A stretch of DNA of 64,000 nt from JBNNGK01 sp050268245 (GCF_050268245.1 NZ_JBNNGK010000001.1:310001-374000); one strand, 5' to 3'; shown: positions 1 through 8,739, numbered from the stretch's first letter. Made by a program: numbers and translations. The notes: generated by a model not told the origin, from the letters alone.

Positions 1-1956
1 CAGCAGGCGGTCGAGAACCAACTGATGGCCGGGCAGTACAAGCAACTGGCACGCGCCTATATTGAATATCGGCACGATCGCGATGTGTCACGCGAACTAC
101 GCGGTCGCCTGAATCAAGAGATCCGCGGCTTGGTAGAGCAAAGCAACGTGGCACTGCTGAACGAAAACGCCAATAAAGACAGCAAAGTGATCCCCACCCA
201 GCGCGACTTGCTTGCCGGGATCGTGGCCAAACATTACGCCAAACAGCACATCTTGCCGCGTGATGTGGTACTGGCGCATGAGCGCGGCGAGATCCATTAC
301 CACGATCTCGATTACGCCCCGTTCTTCCCGATGTTTAACTGTATGCTGATCGATCTGAAAGGCATGCTGACCAACGGTTTTAAAATGGGCAATGCGGAAA
401 TTGAGCCACCGAAGTCGATTTCCACCGCCACTGCCGTCACCGCACAGATTATCGCGCAAGTCGCCAGCCATATTTATGGCGGTACGACCATCAACCGCAT
501 TGACGAAATTCTGGCACCGTTCGTTAGCGAAAGTTATCGCAAACACCAACAAATCGCGGCGCAATGGCAGATCCCCAATGCGGACGAGTACGCCATGGCT
601 CGCACTGAAAAAGAGTGCTACGACGCGTTCCAATCGCTGGAATATGAAGTGAATACGCTGCACACCGCCAACGGCCAGACGCCGTTTGTGACCTTTGGTT
701 TTGGCCTTGGCACCAGTTGGCAATCACGCATGATCCAGCAAGCGATCCTGAACAATCGCATCGCTGGCCTGGGCAAAAAACGCAAGACGGCGGTGTTTCC
801 AAAACTGGTGTTCGCTATCCGCGACGGGCTGAATCACCAATACGGCGATCCTAACTACGACATCAAGCAATTGGCATTGGAGTGCGCCAGCAAGCGCATG
901 TATCCCGATATTCTTAACTACGATCAAGTCGTCAAGGTGACCGGTTCATTCAAAACGCCAATGGGTTGCCGCAGCTTCCTCGGCACCTACGAGGAAAATG
1001 GCGAGCTGGTGCATGACGGCCGTAATAACATTGGTGTCATTAGCCTTAACCTGCCGCGCATCGCCTTAGAAGCCAACGGGAACGAAAGCCGCTTCTGGTC
1101 ACTGCTGGATGAACGCTTGTTACTGGCGAAGAAAGCCTTAATGACGCGGATTGCCCGCTTGCAAGGGATTAAAGCGCGCGTTGCACCGATCCTGTATATG
1201 GAAGGCGCCTGCGGCGTTCGCCTCCAACCTGACGATGACATCGCCGAGATCTTCAAAAATGGTCGCGCCTCGATTTCTCTGGGCTATATCGGCATGCATG
1301 AAACCATTAACGCGCTATATCGCCAAGGCACTCATCTCTATGACGATGCTGCGCTGCGTGCCAAAGCAATCGCCATCGTCGAACGCCTGCGTGCCGCCAC
1401 CGAAAACTGGAAAGATGAAACCGGCTACGGTTTCAGCCTGTATAGCACCCCAAGCGAAAACCTGTGCGACCGCTTCTGCCGTCTGGATACCGCTGATTTC
1501 GGCGTGGTGCCCGGCGTCACCGACAAAGGCTATTACACCAACAGTTTCCACCTCGACGTGGAGAAGAAGGTTAATCCTTACGACAAGCTGGACTTCGAAG
1601 CGCCCTATCCGCCATTGGCCAACGGCGGTTTCATTTGCTACGGCGAGTACCCCAATTTGCAACACAACCTCAAAGCGTTAGAGGACGTGTGGGATTACAG
1701 CTACAGCCGCGTACCGTATTACGGCACCAACACGCCGATCGATGAGTGCTATCAATGCGGTTACACCGGCGAGTTCGACTGCACTAGCAAAGGTTTTACC
1801 TGCCCGAAATGCGGCAACCATGACGCGGCCAACGTGTCGGTGACCCGCCGGGTGTGCGGCTATCTCGGCAGCCCGGACGCGCGGCCATTCAACGCCGGTA
1901 AACAAGAAGAAGTGAAACGCCGGGTGAAACACCTGAACAACGGGCAGTTGGGGTAA
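1..1956 (+). CDS. nrdD: Anaerobic ribonucleoside-triphosphate reductase (5' partial)
   Basis: Class III ribonucleotide reductase, which makes dNTPs from NTPs without oxygen using a glycyl radical. The frame is open from base 1, so the start and the N-terminal ATP-cone lie upstream of the window; 651 codons are present against about 712 in E. coli. The C-terminus carries the zinc motif (CYQC ... CPKC near codons 580-606) and the radical loop RRVCGY. The radical glycine sits 31 residues before the end, the same distance as Gly681 in E. coli NrdD. The activase gene nrdG follows on the same strand after about 115 bp. An internal ATG at base 25 is not the start, because the reading frame and homology continue upstream of it. 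Confidence 0.97.
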   Translation, partial: QQAVENQLMAGQYKQLARAYIEYRHDRDVSRELRGRLNQEIRGLVEQSNVALLNENANKDSKVIPTQRDLLAGIVAKHYAKQHILPRDVVLAHERGEIHYHDLDYAPFFPMFNCMLIDLKGMLTNGFKMGNAEIEPPKSISTATAVTAQIIAQVASHIYGGTTINRIDEILAPFVSESYRKHQQIAAQWQIPNADEYAMARTEKECYDAFQSLEYEVNTLHTANGQTPFVTFGFGLGTSWQSRMIQQAILNNRIAGLGKKRKTAVFPKLVFAIRDGLNHQYGDPNYDIKQLALECASKRMYPDILNYDQVVKVTGSFKTPMGCRSFLGTYEENGELVHDGRNNIGVISLNLPRIALEANGNESRFWSLLDERLLLAKKALMTRIARLQGIKARVAPILYMEGACGVRLQPDDDIAEIFKNGRASISLGYIGMHETINALYRQGTHLYDDAALRAKAIAIVERLRAATENWKDETGYGFSLYSTPSENLCDRFCRLDTADFGVVPGVTDKGYYTNSFHLDVEKKVNPYDKLDFEAPYPPLANGGFICYGEYPNLQHNLKALEDVWDYSYSRVPYYGTNTPIDECYQCGYTGEFDCTSKGFTCPKCGNHDAANVSVTRRVCGYLGSPDARPFNAGKQEEVKRRVKHLNNGQLG

Positions 1957-2071
1957 CACCCCCCACCGCATCCGGGTTTACCTCACGCAACATGCGGTGA
2001 GCGCCCCCTGCTCGCCGCCGCTCAATGCCGACTCAGCATGCTGGGCCGCTACGTTTAACAGAAGCCGTATC

Positions 2072-2536
2072 ATGAATTATCACCAGTACTATCCTATCGA
2101 TGTGGTCAACGGCCCCGGCACACGCTGCACGCTGTTCGTCGCAGGTTGCGTTCATCAATGCCCCGGTTGTTATAACAAAAGTACCTGGCGGGTGAACTCC
2201 GGTCAGCCCTTTACCGTACAACTGGCGGATCGCATCATTGCCGATCTCAATGACAGCCGTGTTCCCCGTCAGGGGCTGTCGCTGTCAGGTGGCGATCCCT
2301 TGCATCCGGCCAATCTGCCGACGATATTACTCTTAGTGCAACGGGTGCGCGCCGAATGCCCGGGTAAAGATATTTGGTTATGGACGGGCTATACGCTGGA
2401 TGAACTGGACAGCGCACAAATGCAGGTTGTCGATTTAATCAATGTGTTGATTGATGGCAAGTTCGTTGAGGATTTAAAAGACCCGGCGCTGATCTGGCGC
2501 GGCAGCAGTAATCAGGTAGTGCATAAACTGCGTTAG
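2072..2536 (+). CDS. nrdG: Anaerobic ribonucleotide reductase activating protein
   Basis: Radical SAM activase that installs the glycyl radical on NrdD using S-adenosylmethionine and a [4Fe-4S] cluster. The cluster motif CX3CX2C is visible as Cys26, Cys30 and Cys33 (GCVHQCPGC). The chosen ATG at 2072 gives 154 residues, the E. coli length, and begins MNYHQYYPID. An in-frame ATG at 1997 would add 25 residues of unrelated sequence and is rejected. It is expected to be co-transcribed with nrdD. No strong Shine-Dalgarno is visible, only a weak purine stretch. Confidence 0.96.
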   Translation: MNYHQYYPIDVVNGPGTRCTLFVAGCVHQCPGCYNKSTWRVNSGQPFTVQLADRIIADLNDSRVPRQGLSLSGGDPLHPANLPTILLLVQRVRAECPGKDIWLWTGYTLDELDSAQMQVVDLINVLIDGKFVEDLKDPALIWRGSSNQVVHKLR

Positions 2537-2707
2537 TGAGTGCTTGGTTAAAGGCCGATACAACATATTGTGAATAGAGTCTGGCGACCCGATACGGGTA
2601 AAGGAGTAAGCGTATCCGGGATTATCGCCGGTTGATTTGTGTTAAATCCGTGCAGGGGTATGATAGGACGTGGCCTTTACCGGCCAAGGATAACAGGAGG
2701 TTAACGC

Positions 2708-4237
2708 ATGGACGACAACGAAAACCGCGCTTATCATCGCCCCATCTGGGATGACAACGGCCGCTTTCATTACGAAATCACTCCCCAGCCGAAAGAAAAC
2801 AATTTCGTGGCGGTTTGCCTCAAGCCGCCGGTAAAAGTGATCCCGGTGATTTTTATTCCGGGGGTGATGGGGTCAAACCTGAAAAATAAGAACAGTGAGG
2901 TCTGGCGGTTCAGCGCTTTGTCGCTTAAAAAGTGGCTATTTGCCAGCCCAGAGAAAAGGAAATTTCTACTGGATACGAAGACCACGATGGTGGATGACCG
3001 TGGTGAAATTGTTAACGACGGAGCCGATGGCAAAAAATTCCCCTCACGGCGCGAGCGCGGATGGGGATGCGCGTTTTACAAGAGCTACGGGAAAGCGCTC
3101 GACCGGCTGCAGTACCTGCTCAACGACGACGATATCCTGATGGATAATTACTTCCGGGAAGAACAACAGCAAACGGCGCGGCAGCGTTTTACCAGCGTCA
3201 GGATAGGCGATGAATCGGCGGAACAGGTACTGACCGAAGAAGAAACAGCACACGGCCACCGTTTTTTATACCCGCTGCACGTTTTTGGCTATAACTGGCT
3301 GCAATCCAATGCAGACTCGGCGACGCTGCTGGGGGCCTATATCCGTAAGGTGCTGGTGGGTTATCACGGCCGTCTGGCGGTGAACAAGGTCATTCTGGTC
3401 ACCCACTCGATGGGGGGGCTGGTTGCCCGGCACTACTCGGAGAACATGAACGGCCAGGACAATATTCTGGGGATAGTGCACGGCGTGATGCCGGATCTCG
3501 GTTCGCCGACGGCCTACCGGCGCATGAAAACCGGTGAGCGGGGCATTACCGGCATATTTATCGGGGATAATGCAGAAAAGCTGATGCCGGTGCTGGCGCA
3601 GTCCCCCGGCCCGCTACAGCTGCTGCCGGGCAGGGCCTATGGCCCGGGCTGGCTGAAGATCGAGGGCAGCAGCACCCGTATGTCCCTGCCGGTAGAAGAC
3701 CCGTATGAAGAGATATACCTGAACAAAACAGCCTGGTGGCGGCTGTGTGAGCAGGATTTGCTGCTGGGTGATACAGACAGAGAGTGGACGGCTTTTGTTA
3801 AGCGGATAAAGTACCCTGTTAAAAAATTCATTGAAGCGTTGAACGGTAAATACCATCCACAGACCTGGCTGTTTTACGGTGCCAGTGCAGGTAATCCATC
3901 GGATGCGTTATTAACGTGGCAAGAACGGCCGGTTCTGCGCCCGGTGCCAGTGATGGGCTATCCAGACCTGCCCTCACCAAGCTACCGGTATGATGCTGGG
4001 AAAACCTTTGAGCTGATTTCCGCCGGGACACCCGGCGACGGCACGGTGCCGGTCACGGCCATCCGAACCACGTCTCCCCGAATTCGTGGGCTACTGGCGA
4101 CCGATGTTGACCACGAGAAGGCTTATGCCGTTGACCCCGCGGATCGTTCCCGCTCGGTGTACAGCGATCTGTCAGATGCCCTGATGTTCACCGTGCGTTC
4201 GGTGGTGAAAATCGTGCAGCAGGTGCCAGCACCATGA
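2708..4237 (+). CDS. Tle4-like alpha/beta-hydrolase (lipase) toxin, probable type VI secretion effector
   Basis: Predicted 509-residue phospholipase or esterase. Seen: an oxyanion-type segment IPGVMGS (residues 50-56), a nucleophile elbow THSMGG with Ser234, GDGTVP with Asp444, and a conserved His469 (DVDHE). This Ser/Asp/His order fits PGAP1/LCAT-like hydrolases. There is no signal peptide, as expected for a cargo injected by a type VI system. The ATG at 2708 follows a strong AGGAGG. The stop overlaps the next start as ATGA, and that next gene encodes an inner-membrane-anchored Tli4-like protein, the usual arrangement of Tle4 toxins and their immunity. Inference: membrane phospholipids of neighbouring bacteria are the target. 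No VgrG, PAAR or other secretion gene lies in the window, so the delivery route is not shown. A non-secreted lipase with a partner protein is the alternative. Confidence 0.8.
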   Translation: MDDNENRAYHRPIWDDNGRFHYEITPQPKENNFVAVCLKPPVKVIPVIFIPGVMGSNLKNKNSEVWRFSALSLKKWLFASPEKRKFLLDTKTTMVDDRGEIVNDGADGKKFPSRRERGWGCAFYKSYGKALDRLQYLLNDDDILMDNYFREEQQQTARQRFTSVRIGDESAEQVLTEEETAHGHRFLYPLHVFGYNWLQSNADSATLLGAYIRKVLVGYHGRLAVNKVILVTHSMGGLVARHYSENMNGQDNILGIVHGVMPDLGSPTAYRRMKTGERGITGIFIGDNAEKLMPVLAQSPGPLQLLPGRAYGPGWLKIEGSSTRMSLPVEDPYEEIYLNKTAWWRLCEQDLLLGDTDREWTAFVKRIKYPVKKFIEALNGKYHPQTWLFYGASAGNPSDALLTWQERPVLRPVPVMGYPDLPSPSYRYDAGKTFELISAGTPGDGTVPVTAIRTTSPRIRGLLATDVDHEKAYAVDPADRSRSVYSDLSDALMFTVRSVVKIVQQVPAP

Positions 4238-5340
4238 AAAAATTCCCGCTTCCCCTACTTATCCCACTGGCGATGCTGCTGCTGGCAGCCGGATTCTATA
4301 TTCACAACTATGTGACGTTTGTGCATACGCCGCCGGCGTTAACCGACAAGGAAAAACGTATGGTCGATACCCTGTTTGCCACCACCAAAACCCAATGCGT
4401 CGGACGCTATGTGTTTGAGGTGCCCACCTCCTTTGAAAATACCCTGACAGATAGCGCTCAGATTAATGAGGTCAATATCAGCAGCAAACGGCTCTACCGT
4501 CCGGCCTTTGAACAGCGTATCCGCCTGCGGGAGCAAGAGCTGAAAAACAGCCATACGGTTGACCCGATGGATCAGCCTTTTCTCAAGCAAGTGTACCGGC
4601 TGAGTGAGAACGCGATAATATTTGACCGTAATAAAAATGAAAGTGAGGGAGGTGTATCCCGCATTCTGGAGGGGCACCTGTACGTTAACGGGGTAGCGTT
4701 TATCCTCAGTCAGGAGATTATCGATTTATCTGATCCTAAGTATCAAAAAGATAAGGAAGATTTTATCAGGGCCGGTGTCAGTGCCGTTTCTCTTAACACC
4801 AAACCGTCAAAGCTGGCGGAACTACAGGATTTAATGTCCCGCCTGAGCGGGCGACAAGACGATGAAATCCCGACGCAGCCGGGAACCTGTATTTCGCAAG
4901 GATTTATCCGCGACGGAAACGCGAAGCCGCAGGAGGATATTACCTTCGTCTACCCGCATAACTCGGTCTTTTCTTTTGTTGTCTGGAGCAATAACGCCTT
5001 AAAAGAAAGCACAAGCATGTTGGAGCGAAGCGGTGAAATTCAGTCTTATCTGACGCAGGTCAAAGCCCGGACGCTGCGCAAAGGGAAAACACAGATAGCG
5101 GGCTTTGAGGCCAGCGAATGGCTGGCCACCGCGCCGTCAGAAAAAAAACCCGCGCATCCGTCCGGACAACTACTTTTCAACGCCATCGCTAATGAGAAAA
5201 CAGCGGACTTCGGGCATCCTAATCTTGACCTGACATTAAATAATTATGACTTACCCCCGCCAGCTTACAGTGATGCCGAACTGGTGGAAATATGGGATCG
5301 TATCACCCGTTCTTTCCGTATCCGACACCAGGCGTTCTGA
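4234..5340 (+). CDS. Tli4-like immunity protein, copy 1
   Basis: 368-residue protein with one N-terminal hydrophobic segment (about residues 6-22) after a short basic start, so it is probably anchored in the inner membrane with its bulk in the periplasm. It resembles Tli4-family immunity proteins that neutralise Tle4 lipases; the family is recognised from the segment CVGRYVFEVP near residue 55 and from its position behind a lipase toxin. Cys55 and Cys219 are the only cysteines and could form a disulphide. Translation is probably coupled to the toxin, because the start overlaps the toxin stop (ATGA) and no good Shine-Dalgarno precedes it. A near-identical paralogue lies at 5857-6963. Confidence 0.78.
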   Translation: MKKFPLPLLIPLAMLLLAAGFYIHNYVTFVHTPPALTDKEKRMVDTLFATTKTQCVGRYVFEVPTSFENTLTDSAQINEVNISSKRLYRPAFEQRIRLREQELKNSHTVDPMDQPFLKQVYRLSENAIIFDRNKNESEGGVSRILEGHLYVNGVAFILSQEIIDLSDPKYQKDKEDFIRAGVSAVSLNTKPSKLAELQDLMSRLSGRQDDEIPTQPGTCISQGFIRDGNAKPQEDITFVYPHNSVFSFVVWSNNALKESTSMLERSGEIQSYLTQVKARTLRKGKTQIAGFEASEWLATAPSEKKPAHPSGQLLFNAIANEKTADFGHPNLDLTLNNYDLPPPAYSDAELVEIWDRITRSFRIRHQAF

Positions 5341-5428
5341 GGGAATATCCTGACGCGCGGAAAGGTCACCTTTCGCTCACGCAAACCGGATGACAGTCGT
5401 CCATTAGCGGCAACAAAACAGGGTGATG

Positions 5429-5463
5429 GGGCACCGTGCAAGCTGGCTACACTGTGCCCTTTT
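5429..5463 (+). terminator. Terminator after immunity copy 1
   Basis: GGGCAC (5429-5434) pairs with GTGCCC (5454-5459) and is followed by TTTT. The same hairpin follows immunity copy 2, so it was duplicated with the unit. Confidence 0.65.
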
Positions 5464-5581
5464 ATGCTCCCCCAGCAATCAGGTTGAAGGCCAATACAAC
5501 GCATTATGGATGGAGCCTGACGCCCAGAGGTGGAGAAGGGAACGTGGCCTTTAGCGGCCAAGGATAACAGGAGGTTAACAC

Positions 5582-5860
5582 ATGGACGACAACGAAAACC
5601 GCGCTGACGGTGACAATGCAGGCAATCCGTCCGACGCATTTCTGACGTGGCAAGAACGGTCGGTTCTGCGCCCGGTCACAGCGATCCGGACCACGTCTCC
5701 CCGAATTCGTGGGCTACTGGCGACCGATGTTGACCACGAGGGCGCCTATGCCGTTGACCCCGTGGATCGCTCCCGCTCGGTGTACAGCGATCTGTCAGAT
5801 GCCCTGATGTTCACCGTGCGGTCGGTGGTGAAAATCGTGCAGCAGGTGCCAGCACCATGA
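5582..5860 (+). pseudogene. Internally deleted Tle4-like toxin relic (92 codons, open frame)
   Basis: Aligning with the full toxin by eye: codons 1-8 are kept (MDDNENRA), 9-389 deleted, 390-413 kept, 414-449 deleted, 450-509 kept. That is 8+24+60 = 92 codons, so both deletions are in frame. The nucleophile Ser234 and Asp444 are gone; only the His469 equivalent remains, so it cannot be an active lipase. The AGGAGG ribosome site and the ATGA overlap with the second immunity gene are both preserved. It may be a relic kept open to couple translation into the immunity gene, or a small protein of unknown use. Confidence 0.85.
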
Positions 5861-6963
5861 AAAAATTCCCGCTTCCCCTGCTTATCCCGCTGGCGATGCT
5901 GCTGCTGGCAGCCGGATTCTATATTCACAACTTTGTGACGTTTGTGCATACGCCGCCGGCGTTAACCGACAAGGAAAAACGTATGGTCGATACCCTGTTT
6001 GCCACCACCAAAACCCAATGCGTCGGGCGCTATGTGTTTGATGTGCCCGCCTCCTTTGAAAATACCCTGACAGATCGCGCTCAGATTAATGAGGTCAATA
6101 TCAGCAGCAAGCGGCTCTACCGTCCGGCGTTTGAACAGCGTATCCGCCTGCGGGAGCAGGAGCTGAAAAACAGCCATACGGTTGACCCAATGGATCAGCC
6201 TTTTCTCAAGCAAGTGTACCGGCTGAGTGAGAACGCGGTGATCTTTGACCGTAATAGAAATGAAAGTGAGGGAGGTGTATCCCGCATTCTGGAGGGGCAC
6301 CTGTACGTTAACGGGGTGGCGTTTATCCTCACCCAGGAGATTATCGATTTATCTGATCCTAAGTATCAAAAAGATAAGGAAGATTTTATCAGAGCCGGTG
6401 TCAGTGCCGTTTCTCTTAACACCAAACCGTCAAAGCTGGCGGAACTACAAGATTTAATGTCCCGCCTGAGCGGGCGACAAGACGATGAAATCCCGACGCA
6501 GCCCGGAACCTGTATTTCGCAAGGGTTTATCCGCGACGGAAACGCGAAGCCGCAGGAGGATATTACCTTCGTCTACCCGCATGACTCGATCTTTTCCCTG
6601 TCGGTGTCCACAAATACTTATCTTGGCGATCCAAAAAGCATGCTGGAGCGGAGTCATGAAATTCAGCCCTATCTGACGCAGGTCAAAGCCCGGACGCTGC
6701 GCAAAGGGAAAACACAGATAGCGGGCTTTGAGGCCGATGAGTGGCTCAACACCGCACCGTCAGAAAAAGCCCCCAATCATCCCTCCGGACAACTGCTTTT
6801 TAACGCCATCGCTAATGAAAAAATAGTGGATTTCCGACATCCAATTATTGACCTGACATTGAGTAATCATGCCTTGCCCCCGCCAGCTTACAGTGATGCC
6901 GAACTGGTAGAAATATGGGATCGTATCACCCGTTCTTTCCGTATCCGGCACCATGCGTTCTAA
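5857..6963 (+). CDS. Tli4-like immunity protein, copy 2
   Basis: 368 residues, same length and architecture as copy 1: N-terminal membrane anchor, then a periplasmic body, with Cys55 and Cys219 conserved. By eye it differs from copy 1 at 34 positions. Only 7 lie in residues 1-242 and 27 lie in 243-368, including 12 within residues 243-260. Its start overlaps the stop of the mini-toxin (ATGA). With no intact toxin beside it, it acts as an orphan or accessory immunity gene. Inference: the changed C-terminal surface could recognise a different Tle4 variant. Confidence 0.78.
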   Translation: MKKFPLPLLIPLAMLLLAAGFYIHNFVTFVHTPPALTDKEKRMVDTLFATTKTQCVGRYVFDVPASFENTLTDRAQINEVNISSKRLYRPAFEQRIRLREQELKNSHTVDPMDQPFLKQVYRLSENAVIFDRNRNESEGGVSRILEGHLYVNGVAFILTQEIIDLSDPKYQKDKEDFIRAGVSAVSLNTKPSKLAELQDLMSRLSGRQDDEIPTQPGTCISQGFIRDGNAKPQEDITFVYPHDSIFSLSVSTNTYLGDPKSMLERSHEIQPYLTQVKARTLRKGKTQIAGFEADEWLNTAPSEKAPNHPSGQLLFNAIANEKIVDFRHPIIDLTLSNHALPPPAYSDAELVEIWDRITRSFRIRHHAF

Positions 6964-7050
6964 GGGCTATCCCGACGAGCGGAAAGGTCACCTTTCGCTC
7001 ACGCAAACCGGATGACAGCCGTCCATTAGCGGCAACAAAACAGGGTGATG

Positions 7051-7081
7051 GGGCACCGTGCAGGCTGCACAGTGCCCTTTT
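7051..7081 (+). terminator. Terminator after immunity copy 2
   Basis: GGGCAC (7051-7056) pairs with GTGCCC (7072-7077), with an inner GTGCA/TGCAC extension, followed by TTTT. It separates the island from the convergent yraQ gene, whose stop is at 7086. Confidence 0.7.
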
Positions 7082-7085
7082 ATGC

Positions 7086-8144
7086 TCAGAGAATATACCC
7101 CCCAATCAATCCGGTCACCACGCCGCTTAGCACCACGAGTGCGGCGGTCAGCCACAGCGCCTTCGCGGGAAACACTTTTTTCAACATCAGCAGTGACGGC
7201 AGGCTGACGGCCGGGAGCGTGATGAGCAAGGCCAATGCCGGCCCGGAAGCCATACCCGCCAACATCATGGTTTGTACGATCGGGATTTCCGCCGCGGTGG
7301 GGATAACAAACAGGCAACCCGCAATCGCCAGCGCGATAATCCACAGCAGGCTGTTATCTATCGTGCCCTCAGCATGTGGCAACAACCAAACCCGCGCCGT
7401 GCCCAGCAGCAATACCGCCGCCACATAAATCGGAATCGTTGACCAAAATAAGGCCCACAGCGCCTTCATCCAGCGGCTAAAGAACGGTTGATTTACCGCT
7501 TTCTCCCGTGGCGTAAGCGGTACATGTTGCGTGACCGGCGGCATCTCGTTGGCAGTGGCACGCTGTACCAACCAGGCAATACCCAACACCATGACAATCC
7601 CCGCCACCAGCCTAATAACGGCAAACTGCCAGCCAAGCACCAAGCCGATAAAAATCAATGTCGCTGGGTTCAATAACGGATTACCCAGCCAAAATGCCAA
7701 TGCAGCGCCGCTGGACGCCGACTGCCGCCTCAATCCAGCCGCGATCGGAGCCGCACAGCAGGTGCACATCATAGCCGGTAAGGCCATCAACGACCCCAGC
7801 AGCGTGCCTGAAAAACGGGCATGCCCCAGCGTGCGCACTAACCAACTCCGCGGGATCAGCACTTGCACTAACGAACCCAGCAGCACGCCCAGCACAGCCG
7901 CTTTCCATACCGCATTGAAATACATCAGCGCATACTGCCATGCCGCCTGCCACGGGCTGGTTTGCGCATTCGCCAAAATCGATTCGCCTATCGAATGGCT
8001 ATCCGCCGCCGTCAAGGCTTTCGCGTAATACGGTTGCCATTTGAGGATATACAAGCCGATGACGGCCACCAGCAGCAACAAGAACGGTTTCCACAGCGGC
8101 CACGAGCGTGTCTGGCCGTCAGGAATGGTGATGGGTTGAGACAT
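7086..8144 (-). CDS. yraQ: YraQ-type permease (UPF0718 / ArsP-like family)
   Basis: 352-residue polytopic inner-membrane protein with about 8-10 hydrophobic segments, close to the 346 residues of E. coli YraQ. The family signature is a cysteine-rich membrane motif, here MCTCCAAP near residues 133-140, followed by a glycine- and asparagine-rich helix (WLGNPLLNPA). Relatives include ArsP, an exporter of organoarsenicals, but the substrate of YraQ is not established. It is followed upstream by yraR as in E. coli, although 600 bp now separate them. The ATG at 8144 has only a weak ribosome site. Confidence 0.9.
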   Translation of the reverse strand: MSQPITIPDGQTRSWPLWKPFLLLLVAVIGLYILKWQPYYAKALTAADSHSIGESILANAQTSPWQAAWQYALMYFNAVWKAAVLGVLLGSLVQVLIPRSWLVRTLGHARFSGTLLGSLMALPAMMCTCCAAPIAAGLRRQSASSGAALAFWLGNPLLNPATLIFIGLVLGWQFAVIRLVAGIVMVLGIAWLVQRATANEMPPVTQHVPLTPREKAVNQPFFSRWMKALWALFWSTIPIYVAAVLLLGTARVWLLPHAEGTIDNSLLWIIALAIAGCLFVIPTAAEIPIVQTMMLAGMASGPALALLITLPAVSLPSLLMLKKVFPAKALWLTAALVVLSGVVTGLIGGYIL

Positions 8145-8433
8145 GGGATAACCAACATAAATACAAACAATCGCACTAGCTTAGCGCGTTGTTCTTCGCA
8201 CTGCATCTGTCTATCGATCAGTGCCGCTCCACCCGTGAGCACTTACTTACACCGTTACGCCCAGTATGAAAGGCTTATCCCCCTTATGCTTATCGGACGG
8301 ATCGCTGCTGTCGCCAAACGATATGTCCATCACGCACGCAACGGCCCGGCTGTCACATTGTCGCGTTCTGTTACGCCATCGCGAATAGGCTCAATGGGGC
8401 ACGGGCTATTCCGGTAAATCTTACCCACCTGAT

Positions 8434-8450
8434 ACTTACAAGATGTAAGT
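8434..8450. promoter_or_regulatory. Perfect inverted repeat ACTTAC-N5-GTAAGT
   Basis: ACTTAC (8434-8439) and GTAAGT (8445-8450) are exact complements around a 5-bp spacer. The shape resembles operators of HxlR-family regulators, which often sit next to NAD(P)-binding proteins such as those related to yraR. No HxlR gene is in the window, so the assignment is a guess. Confidence 0.35.
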
Positions 8451-8703
8451 GAGTACCAACATACAGTCAGAGCATAGTCACAACGTCTGGCCTATCGTCA
8501 ATGGATGGCAAAGAAGCCTTGGGTCGGCGCCCTCTCAGGCGTGATTGGGAGTGAAATAATACGAGGTTATCGCAGCATTGCGGCGTGGGGAAATTTAACG
8601 TTTTTTACTGGCACAGTATCACAATGCCCCCTTGTCGAGGGATTTAAATCTTGTCGGGTTGCGGAAATGTGATCGCAGCCGATGCGCAAGCGGCTCCATC
8701 GCT

Positions 8704-8739
8704 GCTCACTGGCTGCGCAGTTGGCAACAGCCAGTGAGC
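8704..8739 (-). terminator. Perfect 12-bp hairpin downstream of yraR
   Basis: GCTCACTGGCTG (8704-8715) and its exact complement (8728-8739) enclose a 12-nt loop, starting 6 bp after the yraR stop. No T-run follows, so it may be an RNA-stabilising hairpin instead of an intrinsic terminator. Confidence 0.5.

Larger units (their letters stand above)
2545..5465 (+). repeat. Tandem duplication unit 1 (leader, toxin, immunity, terminator)
   Basis: First copy of a segment that repeats at about 5478-7085. Both copies share a leader (a paired stretch beginning aaggcc.atacaac, then cgtggcctt...cggccaagg, then the AGGAGG ribosome site), the first codons of the toxin, the toxin 3' part, the full immunity gene and about 120 bp of trailer ending in a terminator hairpin. 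Unit 1 holds the full-length toxin. Edges are approximate and judged by eye. Confidence 0.85.
5478..7085 (+). repeat. Tandem duplication unit 2 (shortened leader and toxin, full immunity gene)
   Basis: Second copy of the 2545-5465 segment. The leader has lost roughly 70 bp, the toxin has lost two in-frame blocks, and the immunity gene and trailer are intact. The unit ends directly at the yraQ stop codon. Copies differ by scattered substitutions, so the duplication is not recent enough to be an assembly artefact. Edges are approximate. Confidence 0.85.

Noticed and set aside
5341..5581. Independent gene between the two toxin/immunity units
   Set aside because: The stretch is accounted for by the duplicated trailer, terminator and leader of the tandem units.
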